A DNA stretch of 64,000 nucleotides from Streptomyces sp. CMB-StM0423. Its GTDB lineage: Bacteria > Actinomycetota > Actinomycetes > Streptomycetales > Streptomycetaceae. The notes under the pieces are model-generated. The model made no database searches. It saw only the letters and a program-made list of their open reading frames with translations, and had not been told where the DNA came from. The DNA is taken from NCBI RefSeq assembly GCF_002847285.1, contig NZ_CP025407.1:1054001-1118000 (forward strand), read 5' to 3'. The position numbers and the translations under genes were made by a program. Position 1 is the first letter of the stretch, and each line of letters opens with the position of its first letter. This document shows positions 8,299 through 16,056 of the stretch, piece by piece.

Positions 8299-10246
8299 CG
8301 GCGTTCACCACCGACAGCCGCTCGCCGTCCACCACGATCCGCGCCCGTTCGACGGACTCGCCGCGGGCGTCGGCCTCGTCCAGCAGCCGCAGCAGCGGGG
8401 GGAAGACGCCGTCGATGTAGCGGTTCACGCCGCGGGCGGCCTCCTGGCCGCGCCGGGTGACCGCCAGTTCCGCGATCCGCGCCGGCACGTCCTGCTGCCA
8501 GTACAGCTCGACGCCGAGCTGGGTCCCCACCTGGGCGGCCTGGCGGCGCAGCCCGCCGAGCGCGATGGCTTCGAGCTGGTCCTGCCGGAACGCCTCGAAG
8601 AGGATCACCTCGTCGATCCGGTTGAGGAACTCGGGCCGGAAGAACCCCTCCATGATCCGCCGCATGTGGGCGGCGTCGTCAGGGCCTTCGCCCGCGCCGT
8701 ACGGCTCCGGGCCGCCCGCCGGGCCGGTGCTGCCGAGGTTCGAGGTGAGCACGATGACCGAGTCCCGGGCGTCGCGCACGGGTCCCGCCGGGTCGCTGAT
8801 CTGCCCCTCGTCCAGCAGCCGCAGGAGCGCGTCGAGCACCCTGCCGTCCGCCTTCTCGACCTCGTCGAAGAGCAGCACCCGGCGGGGGTTGTCGCGGAGT
8901 CCGTTGGTGAGCTTGCCCTCGCCGAAGCCGACGTAGCCGGGCGCGGCGCCGATGAAGTTGTTCATCGACTCCTTGGTGTTGAACTGGCCCATCTCGAAGA
9001 AGAGCACGTCGTCCTCCGACCCGTACACGACCTTGGCGAGCACGCGGGCGGCCAGGGTCTTGCCGGTGCCGCTCCGGCCGCAGAACAGGAACCTGGCCAG
9101 GGGCCGGTCCTGGAGCCGCAGGCCGCGTCTGAGCGACCGGGTGATCATTTCGAGGGACGGGGTGAGGCGCTCGATGACCGACTCCCGCCCGACGAGGCGC
9201 TCGTGCATCCAGGCGAGCGATTCGTGCAGGGGCGGCATGTCCGCCCGGGAGTCCGCATCCGGCTCCTGCGGCACGTGCTCCTGGTAGAGGGTGTCGGCGA
9301 AGCGGCGCAGCCGGGTGATGTCGATACGGGTGCCGCGCAGGAACCCCGCGGCCAGCCCGACGGGGGTGTCGAGCAGCGCGGCGAGCAGGTCGCGTTCGGC
9401 GATCAGTTCGCCGCGGCGCTGCGCGGTGACCGCGGCGGCCTTCTCCAGCGTGCGCGCGAGCGGTTCGTGGACGCCCTCGCGGGACAGCGCCACCCGGGCG
9501 CCGGACGGGCCGGGCGCGCCGGAGGGAGGGGCGCCGTTGCCGGTGAGGGACACGAGCTGCGTGCGCAGCGCGCGTACGTCGTGGCCCAGGAAGCCGCACC
9601 CCTGCTCGACCAGGCCGTTGGGCACGGCGGCCATGGCCCGCAGCAGGAGCGTGGTGGGCAGCGGGGCGGCCTCCGCCCCGCCGCCCCGCGCGGCCAGTCC
9701 GGCCAGTTCGGTCAGCACCCGCCGAGTTCCCGGGCTGAAGCGGTCGGGCAGCAGCCGGCCGTCGTCGCCGAACACCTCGCGCGGCGCGGCCGGTTCCGCA
9801 CACAGCTCGCCGATCGCACGGTCGAGGTCCACCCGGCCGTACTCGACGAGCAGTTCGGCGGCGGCGGGCTCCAGGCGGGCGAGGGCGGCGGCCAGCAGGT
9901 GCCGCTCGCCGGCCCCGGCCGGCAGCGCGGCGAGGAGTTCCCGGGTCGCCGGGGCGGCGGTCCCCGCGGTCAGCGCCGTCGGCGGCAGGCCGGTGCGGGG
10001 CGGGCTCTTCGCGCGCAGCGCCTCGACGAACGCCTCCACGGGGATCCCGCTCCGGTCGAAGAGCCGCGCGGCTTCGCTTCCCGGCAACCGGGCGAGCGTG
10101 ATCACCAGGTGGGACGGCTCGACCCGGGCGGCACCGGTCTCGACGGCCGCGGCGACGGCACCGGCGAGGCCGTCGGCCGCCGCCAGCAGCGCCGGATCCA
10201 GCCGGTCGATCCCCAGGTTCTCCAACGCCACGCCTTCCCAGAGCAC
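8291..10246 (-). CDS. Clp-family AAA+ protein with one ATPase module
   Basis: The 651-residue protein is the first gene of the leftward operon. The N-terminal half (about 1-310) carries Clp-N-like helical repeats, for example VEPSHLVITLARL and a second at LARTLEKAAA. One AAA+ module follows with Walker A GRSGTGKT (about 389), pore loop APGYVGFGEGK, Walker B LLFDEVEK and arginine-finger region FRPEFLNRIDEV. This matches the second ATPase domain of ClpB or ClpC. ClpB has two such modules, so this is a compact unfoldase. No ClpP-binding loop was identified. The start is GTG 10246; a TTG six codons in, better spaced from GGGAAGG, is possible. Confidence 0.9.
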   Translation of the reverse strand: MLWEGVALENLGIDRLDPALLAAADGLAGAVAAAVETGAARVEPSHLVITLARLPGSEAARLFDRSGIPVEAFVEALRAKSPPRTGLPPTALTAGTAAPATRELLAALPAGAGERHLLAAALARLEPAAAELLVEYGRVDLDRAIGELCAEPAAPREVFGDDGRLLPDRFSPGTRRVLTELAGLAARGGGAEAAPLPTTLLLRAMAAVPNGLVEQGCGFLGHDVRALRTQLVSLTGNGAPPSGAPGPSGARVALSREGVHEPLARTLEKAAAVTAQRRGELIAERDLLAALLDTPVGLAAGFLRGTRIDITRLRRFADTLYQEHVPQEPDADSRADMPPLHESLAWMHERLVGRESVIERLTPSLEMITRSLRRGLRLQDRPLARFLFCGRSGTGKTLAARVLAKVVYGSEDDVLFFEMGQFNTKESMNNFIGAAPGYVGFGEGKLTNGLRDNPRRVLLFDEVEKADGRVLDALLRLLDEGQISDPAGPVRDARDSVIVLTSNLGSTGPAGGPEPYGAGEGPDDAAHMRRIMEGFFRPEFLNRIDEVILFEAFRQDQLEAIALGGLRRQAAQVGTQLGVELYWQQDVPARIAELAVTRRGQEAARGVNRYIDGVFPPLLRLLDEADARGESVERARIVVDGERLSVVNAGG

Positions 10247-10300
10247 TTACCCGAGTGAAGCGCCTCGCCCGTACGGCCCGATCAGCCCCCCCGACAGTGT

Positions 10301-10330
10301 TATATCTAGCTACACCTAGTTATACCTACG
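10301..10330. promoter_or_regulatory. Three tandem 10-bp repeats in the divergent promoter
   Basis: Between the two divergent chaperone operons three consecutive decamers read TATATCTAGC, TACACCTAGT and TATACCTACG (consensus TAYAYCTAGY). The first two also form an interrupted palindrome with half-site TATAxCTAG. The block is AT-rich in otherwise GC-rich DNA and lies about 55 bases from one start and 72 from the other. One helical turn between copies suits cooperative binding by a regulator that controls both operons. The regulator is not identifiable here. Confidence 0.6.
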
Positions 10331-10401
10331 CCATCTCGGGACCCTTCCCGAAGCGGACCCGGTAGTCCGGTCGGAGCACCAAACGAGTCAGGGCGGGTGG
10401 G

Positions 10402-11868
10402 ATGCGCGAAACCATCGATATCGGGATCGAGTTAGGCGACACCGGCAGCGCCATCGCCGTGGCCGAGGACGGCGGTGCCCGCGTCCTGAGGAACAGCGAG
10501 GGCCGGGACCGGACGCCGTCCGCGGTGTCCATGCCGCGTCCGGGAAGCGTCCTCGTCGGCAGCGTGGCCCGCCAGCGGTTGAAGGCGGCGCCGGAGGACG
10601 CGTACACCGGGTTCGTGCTCAAGCTGGGCACGGCGGGCGACGCGTACCGCTTCCACCGGGCAGACGTCACCCGCACCGCCGAGCAACTGGCCGCCGAAGT
10701 GCTCAAGTCGCTGTGCCGGGACGCCGCCCACGAACGGGGAGAGCCGCCGGCCGCGGCCGTGATCAGCGTCCCCGCGTCGTTCACGCCGGAGCAGCACGAC
10801 GCCACCCGCAGGGCGGCGGCGCTGGCCGGGCTCGGTGAGACCTGCCCCCTGCTCCCCGAGCCGGTCGCGGTCGCACTCGCCTACGGTGCGGACGGCACCG
10901 CCCCGCGCAGCGGCCACCGGATCGTGTTCAGCCTGGGCGGCAGCGGCTTCACCGCCGCCCTGGTCGCGGAGGCGGGCGGGGAGCCCCGGCTGCTGGGGCA
11001 CGTGGCCGCCCCGCACCTGGGCGGCAGGAACATCGACCATGCCATCGTCGACGAACTGCTCATGCCCGCCGTCGTACGCGATCTCGCGCTGCCGGACTCC
11101 GCCCTCGCGAAGGGGCGGTCGCGGCGGAACCTCGCCGTGCTCACCTGGGCCGCGGAGGAAGCCAGGATCGAGTTGTCGCGAGCCGGGGAGACGGAGCTCT
11201 TCGTCGACCTCAAGGTCGACGGCCGCGAGGAGATGTTCTCGTACACCCTGACCCGCGGCGCCCTGGACGACCTCGCCCTCCCCTTCTACGCCCAGGCCGT
11301 CAAGCTCTGCCGGCACCTGCTGGCCGAGCACTCGCTGCGCCCCGAGGACATCGACCGGCTGCTGCTCGCCGGCGGCGCCACCCTCGCCCCCGGGGTGCGC
11401 GAGGTGCTGGCCGATCCGCGCGAGGGCCTCGGCATCCGGGTCGACCACAGCCAGGACCCCACCACCGTGGTCGTCCGCGGCGCCGCCCTCCGCGCCGGCA
11501 CCGTACCCCTGCCCGCGGCTTCGCCGGCTCCCGCCCGGGACGAGATCGCGGGCCTGCTGCGCGAGACCCGGGCCGCGCTCGGCCGCTGCACGAGCCTGCT
11601 CGACCAGGCCGGGACCGGCGCGCCCGGCCGGCTCCGCACCGCGGTGGCCCTGTTGCGGGAGACCGTCGGCCGGCTCGACGACGGCCTCCGCCGCGGCGGC
11701 GCGGCCGGATGGCACACCTCTCCCCGCTCCCGCACCCGTGCCCTCGCCCTGCTGCGCCGGCTCCGGGACCGGCTGGGGGAGCTCCACGGCGCGCTGACCG
11801 GGGACGCCGGTGGGAAGAGCCGGAGACCGGCGCCCCTTGGGACCGGTCCCGGACCGGCCCTGCCATAG
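10402..11868 (+). CDS. Degenerate, truncated Hsp70-like protein
   Basis: This 488-residue protein aligns with the first half of the Hsp70 encoded at 12517, yet its nucleotide-binding motifs are altered. IDLGTTNS becomes IGIELGDTGS near residue 8, and DLGGGTFD becomes SLGGSGFT near 176, losing the catalytic Asp and Thr positions. The third motif survives as LAGGATLAPG. The substrate-binding domain is missing; a helical Arg-rich tail follows residue 380. The frame is intact and the GC3 pattern is normal, so it is probably a working pseudo-ATPase and not a pseudogene. The ATG start has only a weak purine stretch (GGGTGGG) upstream. It leads the rightward operon. Confidence 0.85.
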   Translation: MRETIDIGIELGDTGSAIAVAEDGGARVLRNSEGRDRTPSAVSMPRPGSVLVGSVARQRLKAAPEDAYTGFVLKLGTAGDAYRFHRADVTRTAEQLAAEVLKSLCRDAAHERGEPPAAAVISVPASFTPEQHDATRRAAALAGLGETCPLLPEPVAVALAYGADGTAPRSGHRIVFSLGGSGFTAALVAEAGGEPRLLGHVAAPHLGGRNIDHAIVDELLMPAVVRDLALPDSALAKGRSRRNLAVLTWAAEEARIELSRAGETELFVDLKVDGREEMFSYTLTRGALDDLALPFYAQAVKLCRHLLAEHSLRPEDIDRLLLAGGATLAPGVREVLADPREGLGIRVDHSQDPTTVVVRGAALRAGTVPLPAASPAPARDEIAGLLRETRAALGRCTSLLDQAGTGAPGRLRTAVALLRETVGRLDDGLRRGGAAGWHTSPRSRTRALALLRRLRDRLGELHGALTGDAGGKSRRPAPLGTGPGPALP

Positions 11869-11922
11869 TCATGCCCCGACCGACCGACGGGCCCCTTCAG
11901 CCGACACGAGTGGGTGAGGATC

Positions 11923-12471
11923 GTGCAGCAGCGCCTATCGCGGGATCGCGTGGCCGACTGGTGGCGGCAGTGGAAGCATCCGCGGGAGTTCCGCGTCGCC
12001 CCGGAACGGCTGGACGCGGACCAGCGTGAGCAGGTCGCCTCCCACCTGACGTCGCTCGACGCCGCGCTCGCCGATCTCGCCGCCGCCAGAACCGCCGCCC
12101 GCGAGGCCGCCGCCGCACCGGACCCCGCGGCGGAGTTCGACACCGGCCGGCTCGCGGAGGCGGCCACCGGGGTGTGGAAGGCGCAGCGCAAGCTGGACCA
12201 GCAGGACGCCGTGCCGCAGAAGACCTCCAGGCAGATCAGCAAGAGCGTGCGGACGGCGCGCGAGGCGCTGCAGGACGGCATCGAGCTCAAGATCAAGGAC
12301 CACGACGGGGAGGACTACGATCCCGGTCTTCCGCTGAAGGTCCTCTCCTTCGAGGACGACCCGTCGCTCACCCGCGAGGTCGTCCTCGAAACCTTCAAGC
12401 CCACGATCCACTTCCGCGGCGACCGCATCCAGATGGGCGAGGTCGTCGTGGGCAGGCCGCCTCGTCACTGA
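11923..12471 (+). CDS. GrpE-like nucleotide exchange factor
   Basis: The protein is about 182 residues. An N-terminal helical region rich in Ala, Arg and Gln is followed by a beta segment with GEDYDPGLPLKVLSF, then LETFKPTIHFRGDRIQ and GEVVVG. This is the GrpE wing pattern (a D-P turn, then GY-type strands and a final valine strand). I start at GTG 11923, preceded closely by GGTGAGGA; GTG 11914 in the same frame is possible. It lies between two hsp70-like genes, so it should serve the Hsp70 encoded at 12517. It is the counterpart of the GrpE-like gene at 4985-5539. Confidence 0.72.
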   Translation: MQQRLSRDRVADWWRQWKHPREFRVAPERLDADQREQVASHLTSLDAALADLAAARTAAREAAAAPDPAAEFDTGRLAEAATGVWKAQRKLDQQDAVPQKTSRQISKSVRTAREALQDGIELKIKDHDGEDYDPGLPLKVLSFEDDPSLTREVVLETFKPTIHFRGDRIQMGEVVVGRPPRH

Positions 12472-12516
12472 CTGACTCGCATGCGCCGCCGGCCGCCGGA
12501 CCGGCAGGGAGACCAG

Positions 12517-15027
12517 ATGCGTGAAACCATCGACTTCGGAATCGACCTCGGGACCACGAACAGTGAGATCGCGGTCTTCGCGAACGGCAGATCCCGGATC
12601 ATCAAGAACAACGAGAACTGGGACTACACGCCGTCCGCGGTCTGGATGCCCAAGCCGGGGATGATCCACGTCGGCCGGCGGGCCCGCGAGCGGGTGGAGG
12701 CCGATCCGGACGACGCGTGCGCCGAGTTCAAGCTCCAGATGGGCCTTGAGGACGCCGCGTTCGCCTTCCGCCGGGCGGGCGTCTCCCTGACGCCCGAGCA
12801 GCTCTCCGCCGAGGTGCTGAAGTCGCTGCGCCGGGACGCCGCCCACGACGTGGGCGAGCCGCCGACCGCGGCCGTGATCACCGTTCCCGCGTCGTTCGCG
12901 CTGAACCAGTCCAACGCCACCGGCAAGGCGGCGGCGCTGGCCGGGCTCGGCGAGGAGTGCCCGCTCATCCACGAGCCGAACGCCGCCGCGCTCGCCTACG
13001 GCGTGGACAACGCCGCGGAGTCCGCGTACTGGATGGTCTTCGACCTGGGCGGAGGCACCTTCGACGCGGCGGTGATGAGCAAGCGGGACGGGGAGCTGCA
13101 ACTGCTGCAGCATGCCGGCGACCCGCACCTGGGCGGCAAGAACATCGACTGGGCCATCGTCGAGGAGTTGCTCGCGCCCGCCGTCGTACGCGAGTTCGGG
13201 CTGCGGGACTTCGCCCGCGGCAACGAGCAGTGGCGGACGAACTTCGCCAAGCTGAAGGCGGCCGCGGAGGCGGCCAAGATCGAGCTGTCCCGGGCCGGGG
13301 AGACCGAGCTGTTCGTCGACCTCAGGACCGACGGCGGCGAGGAGACGTTCTCGTACACCCTGACCCGCGGCGCCCTGGACGACCTCGCCCTCCCCTTCTA
13401 CGCCCAGGCCGTCAAGCTCTGCCGGGAGGCGCTGGCCCAGGGCTCGCTGCGGCCCGACCACATCGACCAACTGCTCCTCGTCGGCGGCGCCACGCTCTCC
13501 CCCGGACTGCGCGAGCTGCTGGCCGACCCGCGCGAGGGCCTCGGCATCAGCATCGACCACAGCCAGGACCCCACCACCGTGGTCGCCCGCGGCGCGGCGA
13601 TCTTCGCGGGCAGCGTACGCCTCCCGGCACCGCCGCAGCGCCCCACCGCCGGCACGTTCACCGCCGAGCTGATCTACGAACCGCAGTCGCTGGACACCAC
13701 CGGGATCCCCGTCGCCGGCAAGCTGCACAGCGCCGACCCGGTGGACTGGACCCGGTACAGCGTCTCCCTGCACAGCCCGGGAGGGAACTTCCAGAGCCCG
13801 CAGGTCACCCTGGACGCGAACGGCGGCTTCTACACCACCGTCGCCATCGGGGCGGAGACCACGACCCGCTTCACCGTGGAGCTGACCGACGCCGCCGGAG
13901 TCCGCCAGAAGCTCACGCCGGACACGCTGTCGCTGACCCACACCCGCACCCTGCCGGCGGGTCCCGTCCTCACGCACTCGCTCGGCATCGGCAAGTACGA
14001 CGGCACCTACGGCCCGATCGTGCGGAAGGGGGCGACCCTGCCGGTCCACGGCAGCAGCAAGTACCGCACGACCATCGCCCTGACCCGTACGGATCCCGAC
14101 GCGGTCATCCGCATCCCCCTCCTGGAGGGCGAGGAGCCCGACGCCAAGAACAACAAGGAGGTCGGCGAGGTCTCGTTCCGCCGCGGCGACCTGCGGTACG
14201 ACCTCCCGGAGGGCAGCGAGGTCGAGGTGACCTACGAGGTCAAAACCATCGGACAGGCCAAGGCCATCGTCGAGACGATGGACACGGAGTTCGAGGCCGA
14301 CGTGCGGCTCCAGGGCGCCCAGCCGGAGCACGGGGAACTGGTGGCCGGCCTGCACCGGCTGGAGCAGCGGGTAGCCGAACTCGGGGTACGGGCCCGGGAG
14401 TCCGGGTCCTCGGGCGCCGACGCCGTCCTCCGGGAGATCGCCGACGACATGGGGCGGCTCCGCAAGCAGGTCGACAACGCGCGCACCGACCCGGGCACGG
14501 CGCTGGAGTGCGAGCAGCGCCTGCGGAAACTGCACGCGCAGCTCGACGATGTCGAGCGGGAGGCCATCGAGGTCCCGCGGCTGATGCTGGAGCTGGGAGA
14601 CGCGCTCAAGGAGTGCGAAGGACTGCTCCGGCGCGGCGGCGGCGCGGCCGAGCGGCAGGAGCTGGAGCGGCTGCGCGGCCTGGTGAACCGGGCCATGCAG
14701 GACGGCAGCCACCGCGTCGCCGAGCTGGAGCGGCTGCTGAAGCGGGCGCGGGAGCTGTACCTGGAGATCCTCAACAGCACCGGCCAGTTGGATTACAGGT
14801 TCTTCGAGGAGCTGTCGAACAGCCGCGGCATGATGACGCCGCGTGCCGAGGCGGATGCCGCGCTCGCCGAGGGAGCGCGCGCCTATGCCGCGAAGGACCG
14901 GTTCGCGCTGGCAGACGTGAACAGGCGGCTCTACGCGATGCTGCCCGCGCACGCCAAGGAGGAGCACGCTGATAAACGGCAGGAACCCCCAGGCGGAGGG
15001 CTCCGCGACCCCGGGGGGCTCCGGTGA
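12517..15027 (+). CDS. Hsp70 (DnaK-family) chaperone with beta insert and coiled-coil tail
   Basis: The 836-residue protein starts at ATG 12517 after GGGAG. The ATPase motifs are intact: IDLGTTNSEIAVF near residue 6, FDLGGGTFD near 175 and LVGGATLSPG near 322. A beta insert (about 385-480, VAGKLHSADP to LTDAAGVRQ) resembles the insert in the leftward-operon Hsp70. A substrate-binding-like beta domain (about 480-590) and a long charged coiled coil (about 600-800) follow. A 79-base stretch is identical to part of the degenerate paralogue upstream. The stop overlaps the next start by GTGA. It is the active chaperone of the rightward operon. Confidence 0.92.
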   Translation: MRETIDFGIDLGTTNSEIAVFANGRSRIIKNNENWDYTPSAVWMPKPGMIHVGRRARERVEADPDDACAEFKLQMGLEDAAFAFRRAGVSLTPEQLSAEVLKSLRRDAAHDVGEPPTAAVITVPASFALNQSNATGKAAALAGLGEECPLIHEPNAAALAYGVDNAAESAYWMVFDLGGGTFDAAVMSKRDGELQLLQHAGDPHLGGKNIDWAIVEELLAPAVVREFGLRDFARGNEQWRTNFAKLKAAAEAAKIELSRAGETELFVDLRTDGGEETFSYTLTRGALDDLALPFYAQAVKLCREALAQGSLRPDHIDQLLLVGGATLSPGLRELLADPREGLGISIDHSQDPTTVVARGAAIFAGSVRLPAPPQRPTAGTFTAELIYEPQSLDTTGIPVAGKLHSADPVDWTRYSVSLHSPGGNFQSPQVTLDANGGFYTTVAIGAETTTRFTVELTDAAGVRQKLTPDTLSLTHTRTLPAGPVLTHSLGIGKYDGTYGPIVRKGATLPVHGSSKYRTTIALTRTDPDAVIRIPLLEGEEPDAKNNKEVGEVSFRRGDLRYDLPEGSEVEVTYEVKTIGQAKAIVETMDTEFEADVRLQGAQPEHGELVAGLHRLEQRVAELGVRARESGSSGADAVLREIADDMGRLRKQVDNARTDPGTALECEQRLRKLHAQLDDVEREAIEVPRLMLELGDALKECEGLLRRGGGAAERQELERLRGLVNRAMQDGSHRVAELERLLKRARELYLEILNSTGQLDYRFFEELSNSRGMMTPRAEADAALAEGARAYAAKDRFALADVNRRLYAMLPAHAKEEHADKRQEPPGGGLRDPGGLR

Positions 15028-16013
15028 CATCGACGGAACCTGCCCGGCAGCCGCTTCCCGGGTCCCGGCCGGAGCCGGCCGGCGACACGGCGCTGCGGGT
15101 CGAGCTGACCGTGGCCAGGGCCGCCGCGGCGGCCCGGGCCGGCGATCTGGACGCGGCGCTGCGGGAGCTGGCCCGGAACGACGACCCGGCGGTCACCGGC
15201 CACCGGGAGGTGGCGGACCTGCGGGCCCGTATCCACGCCCAGCGCGGCGAGTGGGACGAAGCGGAGCGCTGCTGGCGGCACCTGCTCGACGGCCATCCGG
15301 ACGACCCGTCCGCCACGGCGGGACTGGACCGGATCCGGCGGTTCCGCCGGACGGGTCCGATGGCCGCGTTCGACCGCAGGCGCCACCGGCTCCTGCCCGC
15401 CGCGGCCGTCGTCCTGTGCGCCGGAGCGGTCACGGCGGCGGCCTGGGTGCTCCCCGGGGACTCTGCCGACGACTCCGGGGACCGGCCGGCCGACGTCTCG
15501 GCGTCGGTGGCCGGGGCGGAGCAGCGCGCGGAGAAGGACGCACGGCAGGAGCTGACCGCGGAGCGGGAGCGCACCGCGGCCGCCGCCGACGCCCGCCGGG
15601 AGGAGGCGCTCGACGCCCTGGCGGATGCGGTCCGTACGCCCGGGATCCGGACGGTGCGGCACGAGGACTCGGTCGAAGTGGTCTTCGAGCAGGGCCTGTT
15701 CTCCCGGGCGGCGGAGCTGACGGACGCCGGGGCCGCGGATCTGGCGCGGCTCGGCAAGGTCCTCGGCGGGCGGGAGGACCTGCGCATCGAGGTGCTCGGC
15801 CACATCGCCGACGTCAGCGAGGCGCCCGCGAGCGGCGGTTCCGACACCTCCGTGTGGCGGGCCATGGTCGCCGCCCGCGCGCTCAGCGACGCCAGCGGCC
15901 GGCCGCTCACGGCCTTCTCCATCGCCAGCGCCGAGCAGCGGGACGCCCCGTACGGGACCGACGCGCAGAACCGCACCGTCACGGTCGTCCTCACCCCCCG
16001 CACCGCCTCGTGA
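15024..16013 (+). CDS. TPR membrane protein with OmpA-like C-terminal domain
   Basis: This 329-residue protein has TPR-like helices at about 25-105 (VARAAAAARAGDLDAALREL). A single transmembrane segment spans about 123-143. A charged linker leads to an OmpA/MotB-like domain at about 205-325: EVVFEQGLF, then LRIEVLGH, WRAMVAARAL, and a final NRTVTVVL strand. That domain normally binds peptidoglycan. The predicted topology has TPRs inside and the OmpA-like domain outside, so it could anchor the Hsp70 machinery to the cell envelope. The GTG start overlaps the hsp70 stop by four bases. Confidence 0.82.
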   Translation: MTSTEPARQPLPGSRPEPAGDTALRVELTVARAAAAARAGDLDAALRELARNDDPAVTGHREVADLRARIHAQRGEWDEAERCWRHLLDGHPDDPSATAGLDRIRRFRRTGPMAAFDRRRHRLLPAAAVVLCAGAVTAAAWVLPGDSADDSGDRPADVSASVAGAEQRAEKDARQELTAERERTAAAADARREEALDALADAVRTPGIRTVRHEDSVEVVFEQGLFSRAAELTDAGAADLARLGKVLGGREDLRIEVLGHIADVSEAPASGGSDTSVWRAMVAARALSDASGRPLTAFSIASAEQRDAPYGTDAQNRTVTVVLTPRTAS

Positions 16014-16056
16014 CACGGCGCACGCGCCGTCGACCCAGCAGCCCAAGGAGGTTGCC

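Noticed and set aside
11935..15030. Minus-strand open frame of 1031 codons opposite the hsp70 gene
   Set aside because: It is antisense to a clear Hsp70 and its composition (Leu/Val/Arg/Gly without motifs) is the usual mirror of high-GC3 coding sequence.
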